Numbered from the stretch's first letter, positions 1 through 8,885 are shown. The stretch: 64,000 nucleotides of DNA from Burkholderia cenocepacia (GCF_900446215.1 NZ_UAQZ01000001.1:1860001-1924000); one strand, 5' to 3'. The notes: a model not told the origin generated them from the sequence alone. Numbers and translations are program-made.

Positions 1-7
1 CCGTGCG

Positions 8-1387
8 TCATTCGACCGGATGCAGATCCTGCAGCAGCGTCGGCACCAGCTCCGACACGGTCGGGTGGATATGCATCGCGCGGCTGATCGTCGTGTACGG
101 CGCGCCGGCGGTCATCACGTCGAGGATCCCGTGCACGACTTCGTCGCCGGTCACGCCGAGGATCGACGCGCCGAGGATCGCATGGCTGTCCGCGTCGACG
201 ATCACCTTCATGAAGCCCTGGCTTTCGCCCTTCTCGACCGCCCGGCCGACACGCGTCATCGGGCGCGTGCCGACCAGCAGCCGGCGGCCCGTCTGCTTCG
301 CTTCCGCGAGCGTCATCCCGACGCGGCCGAGCGGCGGGTCGATGTACATCGCGTAGGCCATGATCCGGTCGGACACCTTGCGCGGATCGTCGTCGAGCAG
401 GTTGGCCGCGACGATCTCGTAGTCGTTGTACGAAGTGTGCGTGAACGCGCCGCGCCCGTTGCAGTCGCCGAGCGCCCAGATGCCGGGCACGTTGGTGCGC
501 AACTGGTCGTCGACGGTGATGTAGCCGCGCGCGTCGGTGTCGACGCCCGCGCGGTCGAGCCCGAGATCGTCGGTGTTCGGCACGCGCCCGACCGCGAGCA
601 GCAGGTGCGAACCCGCGACCTCGCGGCCGCCGCCCGCGCAGTCGAGGCCGACCACGATGCCGTCGCCGTCGCGGCGCGCGCTCAGGCAGTTCGCGTCGAG
701 CTGCACGTCGATCCCTTCCTTTTCGAGGATCTCGCGCACGGCCTGCGAGACGTCTTCGTCCTCGCGGCGGATCAGGCGTGAGCCTTTCTCGATGATCGTG
801 ACCCTGGAGCCGAAGCGCCGGTACATCTGGCCGAATTCGAGCCCGACGTAGCTGCCGCCGACGATCACCAGATGATCGGGCAGGAAGTCGACGTCCATCA
901 TCGTCGAGTTGGTCAGGTACGGCACCGAGTCGAGGCCCGGCATCGCGGGCACCTGCGCGCGTCCGCCGACGTTGATGAAGATGCGTTCGGCTTCGAGTAC
1001 GTCATCGCCCACGCGCACCGCGTTCGGGCGTTCGAACCGGGCATGACCCTGAAAGACGGTCGTGTTGTCGAGGCCGCGTACCCATTGCTCGACGCCGTGG
1101 TTCGAGCGGCCGGAAATCTGGTCCTTGCGCGCCTTCACGGCTTTCATGTCGACGGTGACGGGGCCGCCGACCGACACGCCGTACTCGCCGGCGCGCCGTG
1201 CGAGCTGCGCGGCGTATGCGCTCGCGATCAGCGTCTTGGTCGGGATGCAGCCGGTGTTTACGCAAGTGCCGCCGAAGCGGCCGCGCTCGACGATCGCGAC
1301 TTTCATTCCGGCGCCGGCGAGGCGCGCGGCGAGCGGCGGCCCGGCCTGGCCGGTGCCGATGACGATCGCATCGAAGTGTTGCGTCAT
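8..1387 (-). CDS. FAD-dependent pyridine nucleotide-disulfide oxidoreductase (mercuric reductase-like)
   Basis: A 459-residue class I flavoprotein disulfide reductase, cytosolic. It shows the FAD-binding GTGQAG motif at residues 11-16, the redox-active pair in CVNTGC (C42, C47), a second Rossmann motif beginning VGGSYVGLEFG for NAD(P)H, and the C-terminal dimerisation signature HIHPTVSE that supplies the active-site His. The start is the ATG behind an AGGAGG site; a longer in-frame start 51 bases upstream would place 17 unsupported residues ahead of the FAD fold. It lacks an N-terminal heavy-metal-binding domain and the C-terminal vicinal cysteines of true MerA, and no mer genes are nearby. 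It is therefore a MerA-like oxidoreductase of unknown substrate rather than a mercuric reductase. Confidence 0.88.
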   Translation of the reverse strand: MTQHFDAIVIGTGQAGPPLAARLAGAGMKVAIVERGRFGGTCVNTGCIPTKTLIASAYAAQLARRAGEYGVSVGGPVTVDMKAVKARKDQISGRSNHGVEQWVRGLDNTTVFQGHARFERPNAVRVGDDVLEAERIFINVGGRAQVPAMPGLDSVPYLTNSTMMDVDFLPDHLVIVGGSYVGLEFGQMYRRFGSRVTIIEKGSRLIRREDEDVSQAVREILEKEGIDVQLDANCLSARRDGDGIVVGLDCAGGGREVAGSHLLLAVGRVPNTDDLGLDRAGVDTDARGYITVDDQLRTNVPGIWALGDCNGRGAFTHTSYNDYEIVAANLLDDDPRKVSDRIMAYAMYIDPPLGRVGMTLAEAKQTGRRLLVGTRPMTRVGRAVEKGESQGFMKVIVDADSHAILGASILGVTGDEVVHGILDVMTAGAPYTTISRAMHIHPTVSELVPTLLQDLHPVE

Positions 1388-1556
1388 GACGTCCTCCTGT
1401 GCGGGTGCAACGAGGAAAGGGGCGGGCGCAAGCCGCATGCCGTGCCGGCGGTCGCCCGCGGGCGACGAGCGCCTATGGTAGACCGGTTGGCCGGGGGCCG
1501 CGAGCGGCGCCCGGACGACGCGTCGTATTGAAAAACGGCGCTGCCGCGGGCGGCGT

Positions 1557-2135
1557 CTAGTCCTTGCGCGTCCACTGCCCGAACGACACCGGCCGGTGCG
1601 CGTCGGCGCGCGTCACGGTGACGTGGTCGGGCTGGTCGTCGAGCGGAAACGATTCGGTGACGATCTGGCTCGAAAAGAGCCAGCCGTGCGTGCGCGGGTC
1701 GTAGCGGAACGTGACGTAGTCGGTCCAGTGCTGCCCGCACGCGACGACGTTTTGCACGGTGAAATAGCGGCCCTTCACCGCCAAGCCGTTGTCGCCCGCA
1801 TCGTCGGGATCGAACGGATCGCATTGGCCGCCGTCGTTGGCGCGCAGCACGGCCTGGTCGTTGCGGGCCGCGAGACGGTACGTGTGGTCGGCTTGTTCCT
1901 CGTAGATCAGCAGCGGGCGCGGCGACGGCTGGTCGCGCGTATCGACCGCGCGATGCACGACCACCAGAAAGCTGTGCCGCCCGTTGTCGAGATCGGGGCC
2001 GGCGTGCGCGATCAACGGCTGGTAGCCGGCCGGCAGTTGCGCGGCGATCGATTTCGGCAGGCTGTCGGCGCGGGCGCCGAGCGGGAGCGCGGCGAGCAGC
2101 GGGAGCAGCAGGGCAGCAAGGCGAAGAGCGCGCAT
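1557..2135 (-). CDS. Exported hypothetical protein
   Basis: A 192-residue protein with a clear Sec signal peptide: a basic start, a Leu/Ala-rich core and a predicted cut after GARA near residue 23. The mature part is rich in Asp, His and aromatic residues and has two cysteines (in GGQCDPFD and VVACGQHW) that could form a disulfide in the periplasm. I do not recognise a named family. It has the look of the small periplasmic proteins of Burkholderia that resemble VCBS/XAC2610-type folds. It ends 169 bases downstream of the flavoprotein gene and does not overlap it, so it is probably an independent unit. Confidence 0.7.
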   Translation of the reverse strand: MRALRLAALLLPLLAALPLGARADSLPKSIAAQLPAGYQPLIAHAGPDLDNGRHSFLVVVHRAVDTRDQPSPRPLLIYEEQADHTYRLAARNDQAVLRANDGGQCDPFDPDDAGDNGLAVKGRYFTVQNVVACGQHWTDYVTFRYDPRTHGWLFSSQIVTESFPLDDQPDHVTVTRADAHRPVSFGQWTRKD

Positions 2136-2182
2136 GGCGGGCGGTCCGGTCGAAAGGAGAAAAGGGGATCAGTCGCGCGGCG

Positions 2183-2647
2183 TTACAGATCGCGCCCGAG
2201 AAAGTCCGTGCCCGGCACCGGATTGAACGCGACGGGCGGCGCGGGCGTGAAGCCGAGCGACGCATACAGTTGCCGGGCGGCGACGAATTCGGGCAGCACG
2301 TCGACGCACATGCGCGCGTAACCGGCCGCCTTCGCGTCGTGCAGCAGCCGTTCGACGAGCTGGCGGCCGACGTTCAGCCCGCGCGCCTCGGGCCGTACGT
2401 ACACGCGCTTCATCTCGCAGGTCGCCGGGTCGATTTCGCGGAACGCCGCGCAGCCGACCACGCGCTCGCCGCGCCACGCGAGCAGCAGCCGTCCGCGCGG
2501 CGCCGCGTATTTCCCGGGCAGCGCGGCAATTTCGGGCTCGTAGTCCTGGAATTCAAGGCTGACGGTCGGGCTCGCGACGTACTCGCGAAAGATCCCTTCG
2601 ACGGCGGCGGCATCGTCGGGATAGCGGGCGGCGCGGATCTCGATCAT
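2183..2647 (-). CDS. GNAT family N-acetyltransferase
   Basis: A 154-residue GNAT acetyltransferase that should transfer an acetyl group from acetyl-CoA to an amine; the substrate is unknown. The acetyl-CoA pyrophosphate-binding motif A is visible as VRPEARGLNVGRQLVERLL in the centre of the protein, preceded by the beta4 strand (CEMKRVYV). The late segment VAARQLYASLGFTP is the typical motif B ending (a Tyr and 'LGF'). The ATG chosen begins MIEIRAARYPDD, the usual GNAT beta1; a longer in-frame extension has no such homology and runs into the divergent LysE promoter. Standalone gene. Confidence 0.85.
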   Translation of the reverse strand: MIEIRAARYPDDAAAVEGIFREYVASPTVSLEFQDYEPEIAALPGKYAAPRGRLLLAWRGERVVGCAAFREIDPATCEMKRVYVRPEARGLNVGRQLVERLLHDAKAAGYARMCVDVLPEFVAARQLYASLGFTPAPPVAFNPVPGTDFLGRDL

Positions 2648-2796
2648 GGGTGGCGCGTGATGACGGGAAAGAGGGCCAGCATAGCAGCGCACGGCCGCTT
2701 TCGGCGATGCGCGAAGCGTGCCAGAATCAGCGGCTCGACCGTCGGAAACGACACGCAGGCGCCGGCGCAGCGGCGTCGCTGACCAAGGAGACTTCG

Positions 2797-3435
2797 ATGA
2801 CCGCATCGGCTGCCGTACTCGCCATCCTGGCTGCGCTGTTTCTCGGCGCGATGATTCCGGGCCCGAGCTTCGTGCTGGTGGCCCGCAACTCGATCGGGCT
2901 GTCGCGCCGCGACGGGCTGGCCACCGCGCTCGGCATGGGCATCGGCGGCATCGTGTTCGGCGGCGTCGCGCTGGCCGGGCTGTACACGCTGCTGCAGGCC
3001 GTCGAATGGCTGTATGTGGGCCTCAAGGTCGCGGGCGGCGCCTACCTGATCTACATGGCGTCGAAGATCTGGCGCGGCGCCGACCGGCCGATCGCGATGG
3101 ACGATCCGCAGGCGATGGCCGGCGGCAGCGCGCGCAAGTCGTTCCTGACGGGCCTCACGACCCAGCTCAGCAACCCGAAGACGGCGATCTGGTACGGCAG
3201 CATCTTCGCGGCGCTGCTCCCGCAGCATCCGCCGCTGTGGTGCTATCTCGTGCTGCCGCCGCTCGTGTTCGCGGTCGAGTTCGGCTGGTACACGCTCGTC
3301 GCGCTGTGCTTCTCGACGCGCCGGCCGCGCGAACTCTACCTGCGCGCGAAGAAGTGGGTCGACCGCATCGCGGCCGGCGCGATCACGCTGCTCGGGCTGC
3401 GGCTGATCCTGAATGCGCCGAAAGCGGGGATCTGA
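2797..3435 (+). CDS. LysE/RhtB family amino-acid exporter
   Basis: A 212-residue inner-membrane exporter of the LysE/RhtB family. The N-terminal segment has the hallmark IPGPSFVLVARNS after the first hydrophobic helix, followed by helices containing GLATALGMGIGGIVFGG and GLKVAGGAYLIYMASKIW, then the LSNPKTAIWYGSIFAALLP block; about six membrane helices fit the length. The start ATG is preceded by AAGGAG. Family members export amino acids or homoserine lactones; the cargo here cannot be told. It is divergent from the acetyltransferase gene. A perfect 11-bp hairpin lies about 65 bases after its stop. Confidence 0.87.
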   Translation: MTASAAVLAILAALFLGAMIPGPSFVLVARNSIGLSRRDGLATALGMGIGGIVFGGVALAGLYTLLQAVEWLYVGLKVAGGAYLIYMASKIWRGADRPIAMDDPQAMAGGSARKSFLTGLTTQLSNPKTAIWYGSIFAALLPQHPPLWCYLVLPPLVFAVEFGWYTLVALCFSTRRPRELYLRAKKWVDRIAAGAITLLGLRLILNAPKAGI

Positions 3436-3755
3436 GCGCTGTCATTGCTGAGCCGCGTCGGCGCGCGCGGCGGCGGTCATGGCCGTCGCGGGCCGTCGGC
3501 GCGACCCGGCCGAGACCGGCCGGGTCGCCCGCCCGAGTACGCGTCGGCGGCCCGCCGACGCATCGCTTCCCGATGGCGCGGCCGCTCGCCGGCCGCCGCC
3601 GACCGTGTTTCCCGACCGCCACCATCCCACGCCGAGCCTTGCGCGACGGGCGTTCGCGTGTGTCACCCGGCGCGCCGGACGGCGCCGCTTCCCCGATTCT
3701 GGCGGCCGACCGCCCGACGACGTGTAAACTGCTGCCTTTTTTGACGGTTTGCAGC
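3436..3755. other. Intergenic region with a GC-rich hairpin
   Basis: About 320 bases without a supported gene between the LysE exporter and the DUF3348 cassette. A perfect 11-bp inverted repeat at 3501-3511 and 3518-3528 with a 6-base loop can form a strong hairpin. It lacks a T-run, so it may end lysE transcription inefficiently or be structural. The promoter of the cassette should lie in the last 100 bases, but no convincing -35/-10 pair was found; the stretch just before the DUF3348 start carries a short T-run. Confidence 0.4.
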
Positions 3756-4553
3756 ATGGTGCAAGCATCTCCGCGCCCGGCGTTGAGCGGTCCGACGCTC
3801 GTCCGGCTGCTCGCGCGCCTGGCCGATGCCGACGTCGCGGAATCCCGGCAAACGCTGTCCGACCGGCTGAGCCAGTGGCTCGGCTGGACCGACGCGATCA
3901 CGCTGTCGTCCGCGCTGAACGCGAGCCCGCCGGGCGTCGCGGCCGGCGTGCGCGGCTACGACGCGGAGCGCGACTGCGCGCGCGTGCGCCACGACCTCGC
4001 GCAGGCGATCATGGCCGCCAACCGGCCGCGCACGCGGCGCCGGCCGGGCGACCTGCCGCCGCCGGCGGCCGATACGGCGGATTTCGCGGACTTCCGCCAG
4101 CGTTATCTGACCCTGCAGCAGGACATGGAAACAGCGATCGGCCAGTTGCGTGGCCGTCTGCGGGTCGCGCTCGCCGCGCGCTCGTCCGGGATGGCGCGGC
4201 TCGCGACGCTCGACACGATCATGGAGCGCGTGCTCGGCGCGCGCGAGCGCAGCCTGCTGTCGGCCGTGCCCGCGCTGCTCGGCACGCGCTTCGCGCGGTT
4301 GCGCGACGCGGAGCGGCAGGCGCTGGCCGACGCCGAATCCGCCGCTGCTGCGGCCGCCGGTTCCGATGCGCCCGACGCCGCCACTGCGGCCGATGAAGGC
4401 GCGGCGGCGGCCGACACCCCGACCGTCGCGGCGATCGTGCCCGGCGCATGGCTCGATACGTTTCGCGACGAGATGCAAAGCATCCTGCTTGCCGAACTCG
4501 AAGTCCGGTTTCAAACGGTAGACGGGCTGCTCGCGGCCCTTCGCACCTGCTAA
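3756..4553 (+). CDS. DUF3348 family protein, first gene of stator-like cassette
   Basis: A 265-residue protein with no signal peptide or membrane helix, so cytosolic. I match it to DUF3348 from its sequence style and from its constant neighbours (DUF802, OmpA, DUF2894) in Burkholderia; no function is known. The N-terminal half contains LVRLLARLADADVAESRQ and a W-rich LSQWLGWTDAI block. The middle is alpha-helical with FRQRYLTLQQDMETAI. An Ala/Asp-rich linker (about residues 195-225) leads to a final helix with WLDTFRDEMQSILLAELEVR. It ends 10 bases before the MotA-like gene, so the two are almost certainly co-transcribed. It may be a cytosolic partner of the membrane complex (inference). Confidence 0.8.
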   Translation: MVQASPRPALSGPTLVRLLARLADADVAESRQTLSDRLSQWLGWTDAITLSSALNASPPGVAAGVRGYDAERDCARVRHDLAQAIMAANRPRTRRRPGDLPPPAADTADFADFRQRYLTLQQDMETAIGQLRGRLRVALAARSSGMARLATLDTIMERVLGARERSLLSAVPALLGTRFARLRDAERQALADAESAAAAAAGSDAPDAATAADEGAAAADTPTVAAIVPGAWLDTFRDEMQSILLAELEVRFQTVDGLLAALRTC

Positions 4554-4563
4554 TCAACACGCT

Positions 4564-7500
4564 ATGTCCAGAATTCGCCTTGATCTCGTTGTCTTCGTCG
4601 CCGGTCTGCTCGCTGTGGGCTGGATCGGTGCCGGCTATGTCGCGTCGAACCCGCTGGCGGCGGCTGTCACGCTGCTGATCGGCGCGTGCTACGTCGCCGG
4701 CGCATGGGAGCTGCTGCGCTACCGGCAGGCAACCGCCACGCTGTCGCACGCGGTCGCCGGCCTGACCGAGCCGCCCGCGAAGCTCGACCCGTGGCTCGAC
4801 ACGCTGCATCCGGGCCTGCGCGGCGCGGTGCGCGCCCGGGTCGAAGGCGCGCGCGTCGCGCTGCCGGGCCCGGCGCTCACGCCTTACCTCGTCGGCCTGC
4901 TGGTGCTGCTCGGCATGCTCGGCACGCTGCTCGGGATGGTCGTCACGCTGAAGGGCACGGGCGCCGCGCTCGAGAGCGCGACCGATCTCGATGCGATCCG
5001 CGCGTCGCTGATCGCGCCGGTGAAGGGGCTCGGGTTCGCGTTCGGCACGTCGATCGCCGGTGTGGCTACCTCCGCGATGCTCGGGCTGCTGTCCGCGCTC
5101 GTGCGCCGCGAGCGGATCGATGCGGCCCACCAGCTCGACGCGAAGATCGCGACGACGCTGCGCGTGCATTCGTCCGCGCACCAGCGCGACGAATCATTCC
5201 GGCTGCTGCAGCGCCAGGCCGACGTGATGCCGGCGCTGGTCGACCGGCTGCAGACGATGATGACGACGCTCGAGGCGCGCAGCGTCGCGCTGCACGATCG
5301 CCAGCTCGAAAGCCAGCAGGCGTTTTTCGACCGGACCGAGCGGGCGTACGCGGGCCTGGCGTCGAACGTCGGCGACGCGCTGAAGGAGAGCGCCGCCGAA
5401 AGCGCGCGCGTGGCCGGCGCCGCGCTGCAGCCGGTCGTCGCCGCGACGATGACGGGGCTCGCGCAGGAGATGGCCGCGCTGCGCGACACCGTGACGGGCG
5501 CGGTGCAGCGTCAGCTCGACGGGCTGACGGACGGCTTCGAGAAGACCACCGGCAACGTGACGGCCGTGTGGAATCGCGCGCTCGACGAACAGCGTCGCGC
5601 GGGCGACGCCGTCGCGCAGCAGTTGCAGACGACGCTCGGCCAGTTCACCGACACGTTCGCGCAGCGTTCGTCGGATCTGCTCGATGGTGTCGCGACGCGC
5701 CTCGAATCGACCGAAGGCCGCCTGTCGGACGCGTGGCGCGACGCGCTGGCGCGCCAGGAGCAGGTCGGCGAGACGCTGGCCGGCCAGCATGCGCGCGCGC
5801 TGGGCGAAGCCGCCGCGACGTTCGAGCGCCATTCGGCCGCGACGCTCGCCGCGATGCGCGAGTCGCACGCAGGATTGCAGACGCAACTGGCCGCGCGCGA
5901 CGAAGCACGCTTGTCCGCATGGAACGATTCGCTGACTGCGATGGCCGCGAAGCTCGGCGACGAATGGCAGCGTGCGGGCGAGCACAGCGCGGGCCGCCAG
6001 CAGGAAATCTGCGACGCGCTCACGCAAACGACGCGCGACCTCGCCGCGCAGGCGTCGACGTTCGAACAACGCTCGAACGATCTGCTGACGACGATTCGCG
6101 AATCGCACACCGGCCTGCAATCGCAACTGGCTGCACGCGACGAAGAACGTCTGTCCGCATGGAACGATTCGCTGGCCGCGATGGCCGCGAAGCTCGGCGA
6201 TGAATGGCAGCGTGCTGGCGTGCACAGCGCCGGCCGTCAGCAGGAAATCTGCGACGCCCTCGCGCAAACGACGCGCGACCTCGCGGCACAGGCATCGACA
6301 TTCGAACAACGCTCGAACGATCTGCTGACGACGATCCGCGAGTCGCACACCGGTCTGCAATCGCAACTGGCTGCACGCGACGAAGAACGTCTGTCCGCAT
6401 GGAACGATTCGCTGGCCGCGATGGCCGCGAAGCTGGGCGACGAATGGCAGCGTGCAGGCGTGCACAGCGCCGGCCGTCAGCAGGAAATCTGCGACGCCCT
6501 CGCGCAAACGACGCGCGATCTCGCCGCGCAGGCGTCGACGTTCGAACAACGCTCGAACGATCTGCTGACGACGATCCGCGAGTCGCACACCGGTCTGCAA
6601 TCGCAACTGGCCGCGCGCGACGAAGCACGTCTGTCCGCATGGAACGACTCGCTGGCCGCGATGGCCGCGAAGCTCGGCGACGAATGGCAGCGCGCAGGCG
6701 TGCACAGCGCCGGCCGCCAGCAGGAAATCTGCGACGCCCTCGCGCAAACGACGCGCGATCTCGCCGCACAGGCGTCGACGTTCGAGCAACGCTCGAACGA
6801 TCTGCTGACGACGATCCGCGAATCGCACACTGGCCTGCAATCGCAACTGGCCGCGCGCGACGAAGCCCGCCTCGCCGCGTGGAACGATTCGCTCGCCGCG
6901 ATGGCCGCCGCGCTGCGTGACGAATGGGCGCAGACGAGCGCGCAGGCCGCGGCGCGCCAGCAGGACATCTGCGACACGCTGACCCGCACCGCGAGCGACA
7001 TCACCGCACAGGCGCAGGTTCACGCGAGCGACACGATCAACGAAATCGCGCGGCTCGTGCAGGCCGCGTCGGAAGCGCCGAAGGCCGCGGCCGACGTCGT
7101 CGCCGAGCTGCGCCAGCGCCTGTCCGACAGCATGGTGCGCGACACCGCGACGCTCGAGGAACGCAGCCGCCTGCTCGCGACGCTGGAGACGCTGCTCGGC
7201 GCGGTCAATCACGCGTCGACCGAACAGCGCGCCGCGATCGACGCGCTCGTCAGCACGTCGGCCGATCTGCTCGATCGCGTCGGCGCGCGCTTCAACGACA
7301 CCGTCGAGGCCGAAACGCGCAAGCTCGATTCGGTGGCCGCGCAGGTCACGGCCGGCGCCGTGGAAGTGGCGAGCCTCGGCGACGCGTTCGGGATGGCCGT
7401 GCAGGTGTTCGGCGAATCGAACGACAAGCTGCTGACCCATCTGCAGCGCATCGAGGCCGCGCTCGAGAAATCGCTCGCGCGCAGCGACGAGCAGCTCGAA

Positions 7501-7611
7501 TACTACGTCGCGCAGGCGCGCGAAGTGATCGACCTGAGCGTGATGTCGCAGAAGCAGATCGTCGAAGACCTGCAGCAGCTCGCCGGCCGGCGAGCGCCTG
7601 TCGGAGCGTAA
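4564..7611 (+). CDS. MotA/TolQ/ExbB-like membrane protein with long DUF802 repeat tail (ZorA-like)
   Basis: A 1015-residue protein. Hydrophobic helices lie at about residues 7-26, 30-50, 105-128 and 154-180. The last two carry the MotA/TolQ/ExbB signatures (GMLGTLLGMVVTLKGTG and GFAFGTSIAGVATSAMLGLL), the helices that form the ion-conducting pentamer in that superfamily. After residue 180 the protein is a long Ala/Gln/Arg/Glu-rich coiled coil. Its centre (about residues 440-830) is four to five near-identical 80-residue repeats containing LAARDEARLSAWNDSLAAMA and GRQQEICDAL, which I take as DUF802. This layout (motor helices plus a giant cytosolic tail) resembles ZorA of Zorya. The next gene, 3 bases downstream, supplies a MotB-like partner. 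The function is inferred; only the domain architecture is seen. Confidence 0.85.
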   Translation: MSRIRLDLVVFVAGLLAVGWIGAGYVASNPLAAAVTLLIGACYVAGAWELLRYRQATATLSHAVAGLTEPPAKLDPWLDTLHPGLRGAVRARVEGARVALPGPALTPYLVGLLVLLGMLGTLLGMVVTLKGTGAALESATDLDAIRASLIAPVKGLGFAFGTSIAGVATSAMLGLLSALVRRERIDAAHQLDAKIATTLRVHSSAHQRDESFRLLQRQADVMPALVDRLQTMMTTLEARSVALHDRQLESQQAFFDRTERAYAGLASNVGDALKESAAESARVAGAALQPVVAATMTGLAQEMAALRDTVTGAVQRQLDGLTDGFEKTTGNVTAVWNRALDEQRRAGDAVAQQLQTTLGQFTDTFAQRSSDLLDGVATRLESTEGRLSDAWRDALARQEQVGETLAGQHARALGEAAATFERHSAATLAAMRESHAGLQTQLAARDEARLSAWNDSLTAMAAKLGDEWQRAGEHSAGRQQEICDALTQTTRDLAAQASTFEQRSNDLLTTIRESHTGLQSQLAARDEERLSAWNDSLAAMAAKLGDEWQRAGVHSAGRQQEICDALAQTTRDLAAQASTFEQRSNDLLTTIRESHTGLQSQLAARDEERLSAWNDSLAAMAAKLGDEWQRAGVHSAGRQQEICDALAQTTRDLAAQASTFEQRSNDLLTTIRESHTGLQSQLAARDEARLSAWNDSLAAMAAKLGDEWQRAGVHSAGRQQEICDALAQTTRDLAAQASTFEQRSNDLLTTIRESHTGLQSQLAARDEARLAAWNDSLAAMAAALRDEWAQTSAQAAARQQDICDTLTRTASDITAQAQVHASDTINEIARLVQAASEAPKAAADVVAELRQRLSDSMVRDTATLEERSRLLATLETLLGAVNHASTEQRAAIDALVSTSADLLDRVGARFNDTVEAETRKLDSVAAQVTAGAVEVASLGDAFGMAVQVFGESNDKLLTHLQRIEAALEKSLARSDEQLEYYVAQAREVIDLSVMSQKQIVEDLQQLAGRRAPVGA
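5820..7020 (+). repeat. In-frame 240-bp tandem repeats encoding DUF802 units
   Basis: The coding sequence repeats with an exact period of 240 bases: equivalent codons start at 5881, 6121, 6361, 6601 and 6841. The units from 6121 and 6361 are identical over the first 60 bases and differ at only a few positions after that. The first unit is partly diverged and the last diverges in its second half. The period is divisible by three, so loss or gain of units changes the tail length of the encoded protein by 80 residues without a frameshift. Such identity suggests recent duplication or gene conversion. Confidence 0.93.
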
Positions 7612-7614
7612 CGC

Positions 7615-8259
7615 ATGCATGACGAAATCGACGGCGGCGCGCAATCGGCGCCGGTATGGCCCGCGTTCGCCGACCTGATGTCGGTGCTGCTCGGCGCGTT
7701 CGTGCTGATCCTCGTCGGCGTGATCGGCATGCAGCTCCAGCTCACGTCGAAGCTCGAGGAAGCGGTGCGCGCGCGCCAGCTCGAGGCGCAGCAGCGCAAG
7801 TCGCTCGAACAGGCGCTCGCCGGGCCGCTCGCGGCCGGCCGCGTGACGCTCGTGAACGGGCGCATCGGCATCAGCGGCAACGTGCTGTTCGCGCTGAACT
7901 CCGACCAGTTGCAGCCCGCGGGCCGTGATTTGCTGAAGACGCTGGCCGTACCGCTCGCCACCTATCTGAAGACCCGTGACGAGATCCTGATGGTCAGCGG
8001 CTTCGCGGACGACCAGCAGGTACATGCCGGCAACCGCCTGTTCGCGGACAACTGGGAACTGTCGGCCAAGCGCGCGTTGACGGTCACGCGCGCGCTGATC
8101 GATGCCGGCGTGCCGGCGTCGTCGGTGTTCGCGGCCGCGTTCGGTTCCGAACAGCCGGTCAGCTCGAATGCGGACGATGAAGGCCGCGCGAAGAACCGCC
8201 GCGTGGAAATCGCGCCGGTGCCGCGCAAGTCGGCGTCGAACGGAGGCAACGCAAAGTGA
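7615..8259 (+). CDS. OmpA/MotB-like peptidoglycan-binding stator partner (ZorB-like)
   Basis: A 214-residue protein with a short cytosolic N-terminus and one membrane helix (about residues 17-40) that begins WPAFADLMSVLLGAFVLIL. Asp20 sits at the place of the proton-carrying Asp of MotB and ZorB. After a short coiled coil (residues 42-65), the C-terminal half is an OmpA-like domain with SGFADDQ, the helix NWELSAKRALTVTRALIDAG and the closing NRRVEI signature, which binds peptidoglycan in this family. It lies 3 bases after the MotA-like gene and overlaps the DUF2894 gene by 3 bases. The pairing of a MotA-like and a MotB-like protein outside flagellar, Tol or Ton loci points to a Zorya-like or similar ion-driven complex (inference). 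Confidence 0.85.
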   Translation: MHDEIDGGAQSAPVWPAFADLMSVLLGAFVLILVGVIGMQLQLTSKLEEAVRARQLEAQQRKSLEQALAGPLAAGRVTLVNGRIGISGNVLFALNSDQLQPAGRDLLKTLAVPLATYLKTRDEILMVSGFADDQQVHAGNRLFADNWELSAKRALTVTRALIDAGVPASSVFAAAFGSEQPVSSNADDEGRAKNRRVEIAPVPRKSASNGGNAK

Positions 8260-8885
8260 CGGACGACGCGACGCAGGTGCGCGCGACGCTCGACGCCTGG
8301 CGCGAGCAGGGCGCCGACCGGCTCGATCCCGTGCGGTTTCACCGGATCGATGCGCTCGAACGGCGCGCGGCCGTGCTCGACGGCGCGGCACGCGCGCTGC
8401 TCGACGCGCGGCTGGCGACGCTGATCGACGGGTTTGCGGCGCTCGTCGTGCGCGCCGACGACGATGCCGAAGTCACGCGCGAGACGGGGCAAGCCGCGAC
8501 GAGCAGGCCCGCGCGCGGCGCGCTGGCCGCGCTCGTCGAAGGGCTCGCGCGCGATCCGCAAGCGGACCGGCGCGGGCTCGATCCCGAACTGGTCGACTAC
8601 TTCCGCACGATGTGGTCGAAAGTCCGCACGGAACAGCAATACCGCCAGTCGCTCGACCAGGTGCCGCGCAACGCCGGGCCGCTCAATTCGAACAGCCTCG
8701 TGCACCGCTCGCTCGCGACGATGCGCGAGCTGTCGCCGGACTATCTGCAGCAGTTCCTGTCGTACGTCGATGCGCTCGCATGGCTCGAGGATCTCGCCGG
8801 CGGCGGCGCGCAGCCCGAGAAGGAAGCGCCGCGTGCGAAGGCGGCCAAACCGGCGAGAAAGACGACGCGCACCAAGGCGCGATAA
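8256..8885 (+). CDS. DUF2894 family protein, last gene of stator-like cassette
   Basis: A 209-residue soluble protein starting at a GTG that overlaps the TGA of the OmpA-like gene (GTGA), with a GGAGG site upstream, which shows translational coupling. It matches DUF2894 by its conserved block near residues 135-180 (LNSNSLVHRSLATMRELSPD followed by YLQQFLSYVDALAWLE). The last 25 residues are a Lys/Arg/Ala-rich tail, which could contact nucleic acid or acidic partners. No signal peptide or membrane helix is present. No biochemical role is known for the family; its fixed place in the cassette suggests it works with the membrane complex. Confidence 0.82.
   Translation: MTDDATQVRATLDAWREQGADRLDPVRFHRIDALERRAAVLDGAARALLDARLATLIDGFAALVVRADDDAEVTRETGQAATSRPARGALAALVEGLARDPQADRRGLDPELVDYFRTMWSKVRTEQQYRQSLDQVPRNAGPLNSNSLVHRSLATMRELSPDYLQQFLSYVDALAWLEDLAGGGAQPEKEAPRAKAAKPARKTTRTKAR

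Noticed and set aside
8..1387. True mercuric reductase (merA)
   Set aside because: No N-terminal metal-binding domain, no C-terminal Cys pair and no mer neighbours; kept as MerA-like oxidoreductase.
5194..8391. A 1065-codon minus-strand frame opposite the stator cassette
   Set aside because: It mirrors the plus-strand genes, is extremely Arg/His-rich with no family motif and no ribosome site; it is an artefact of high GC.
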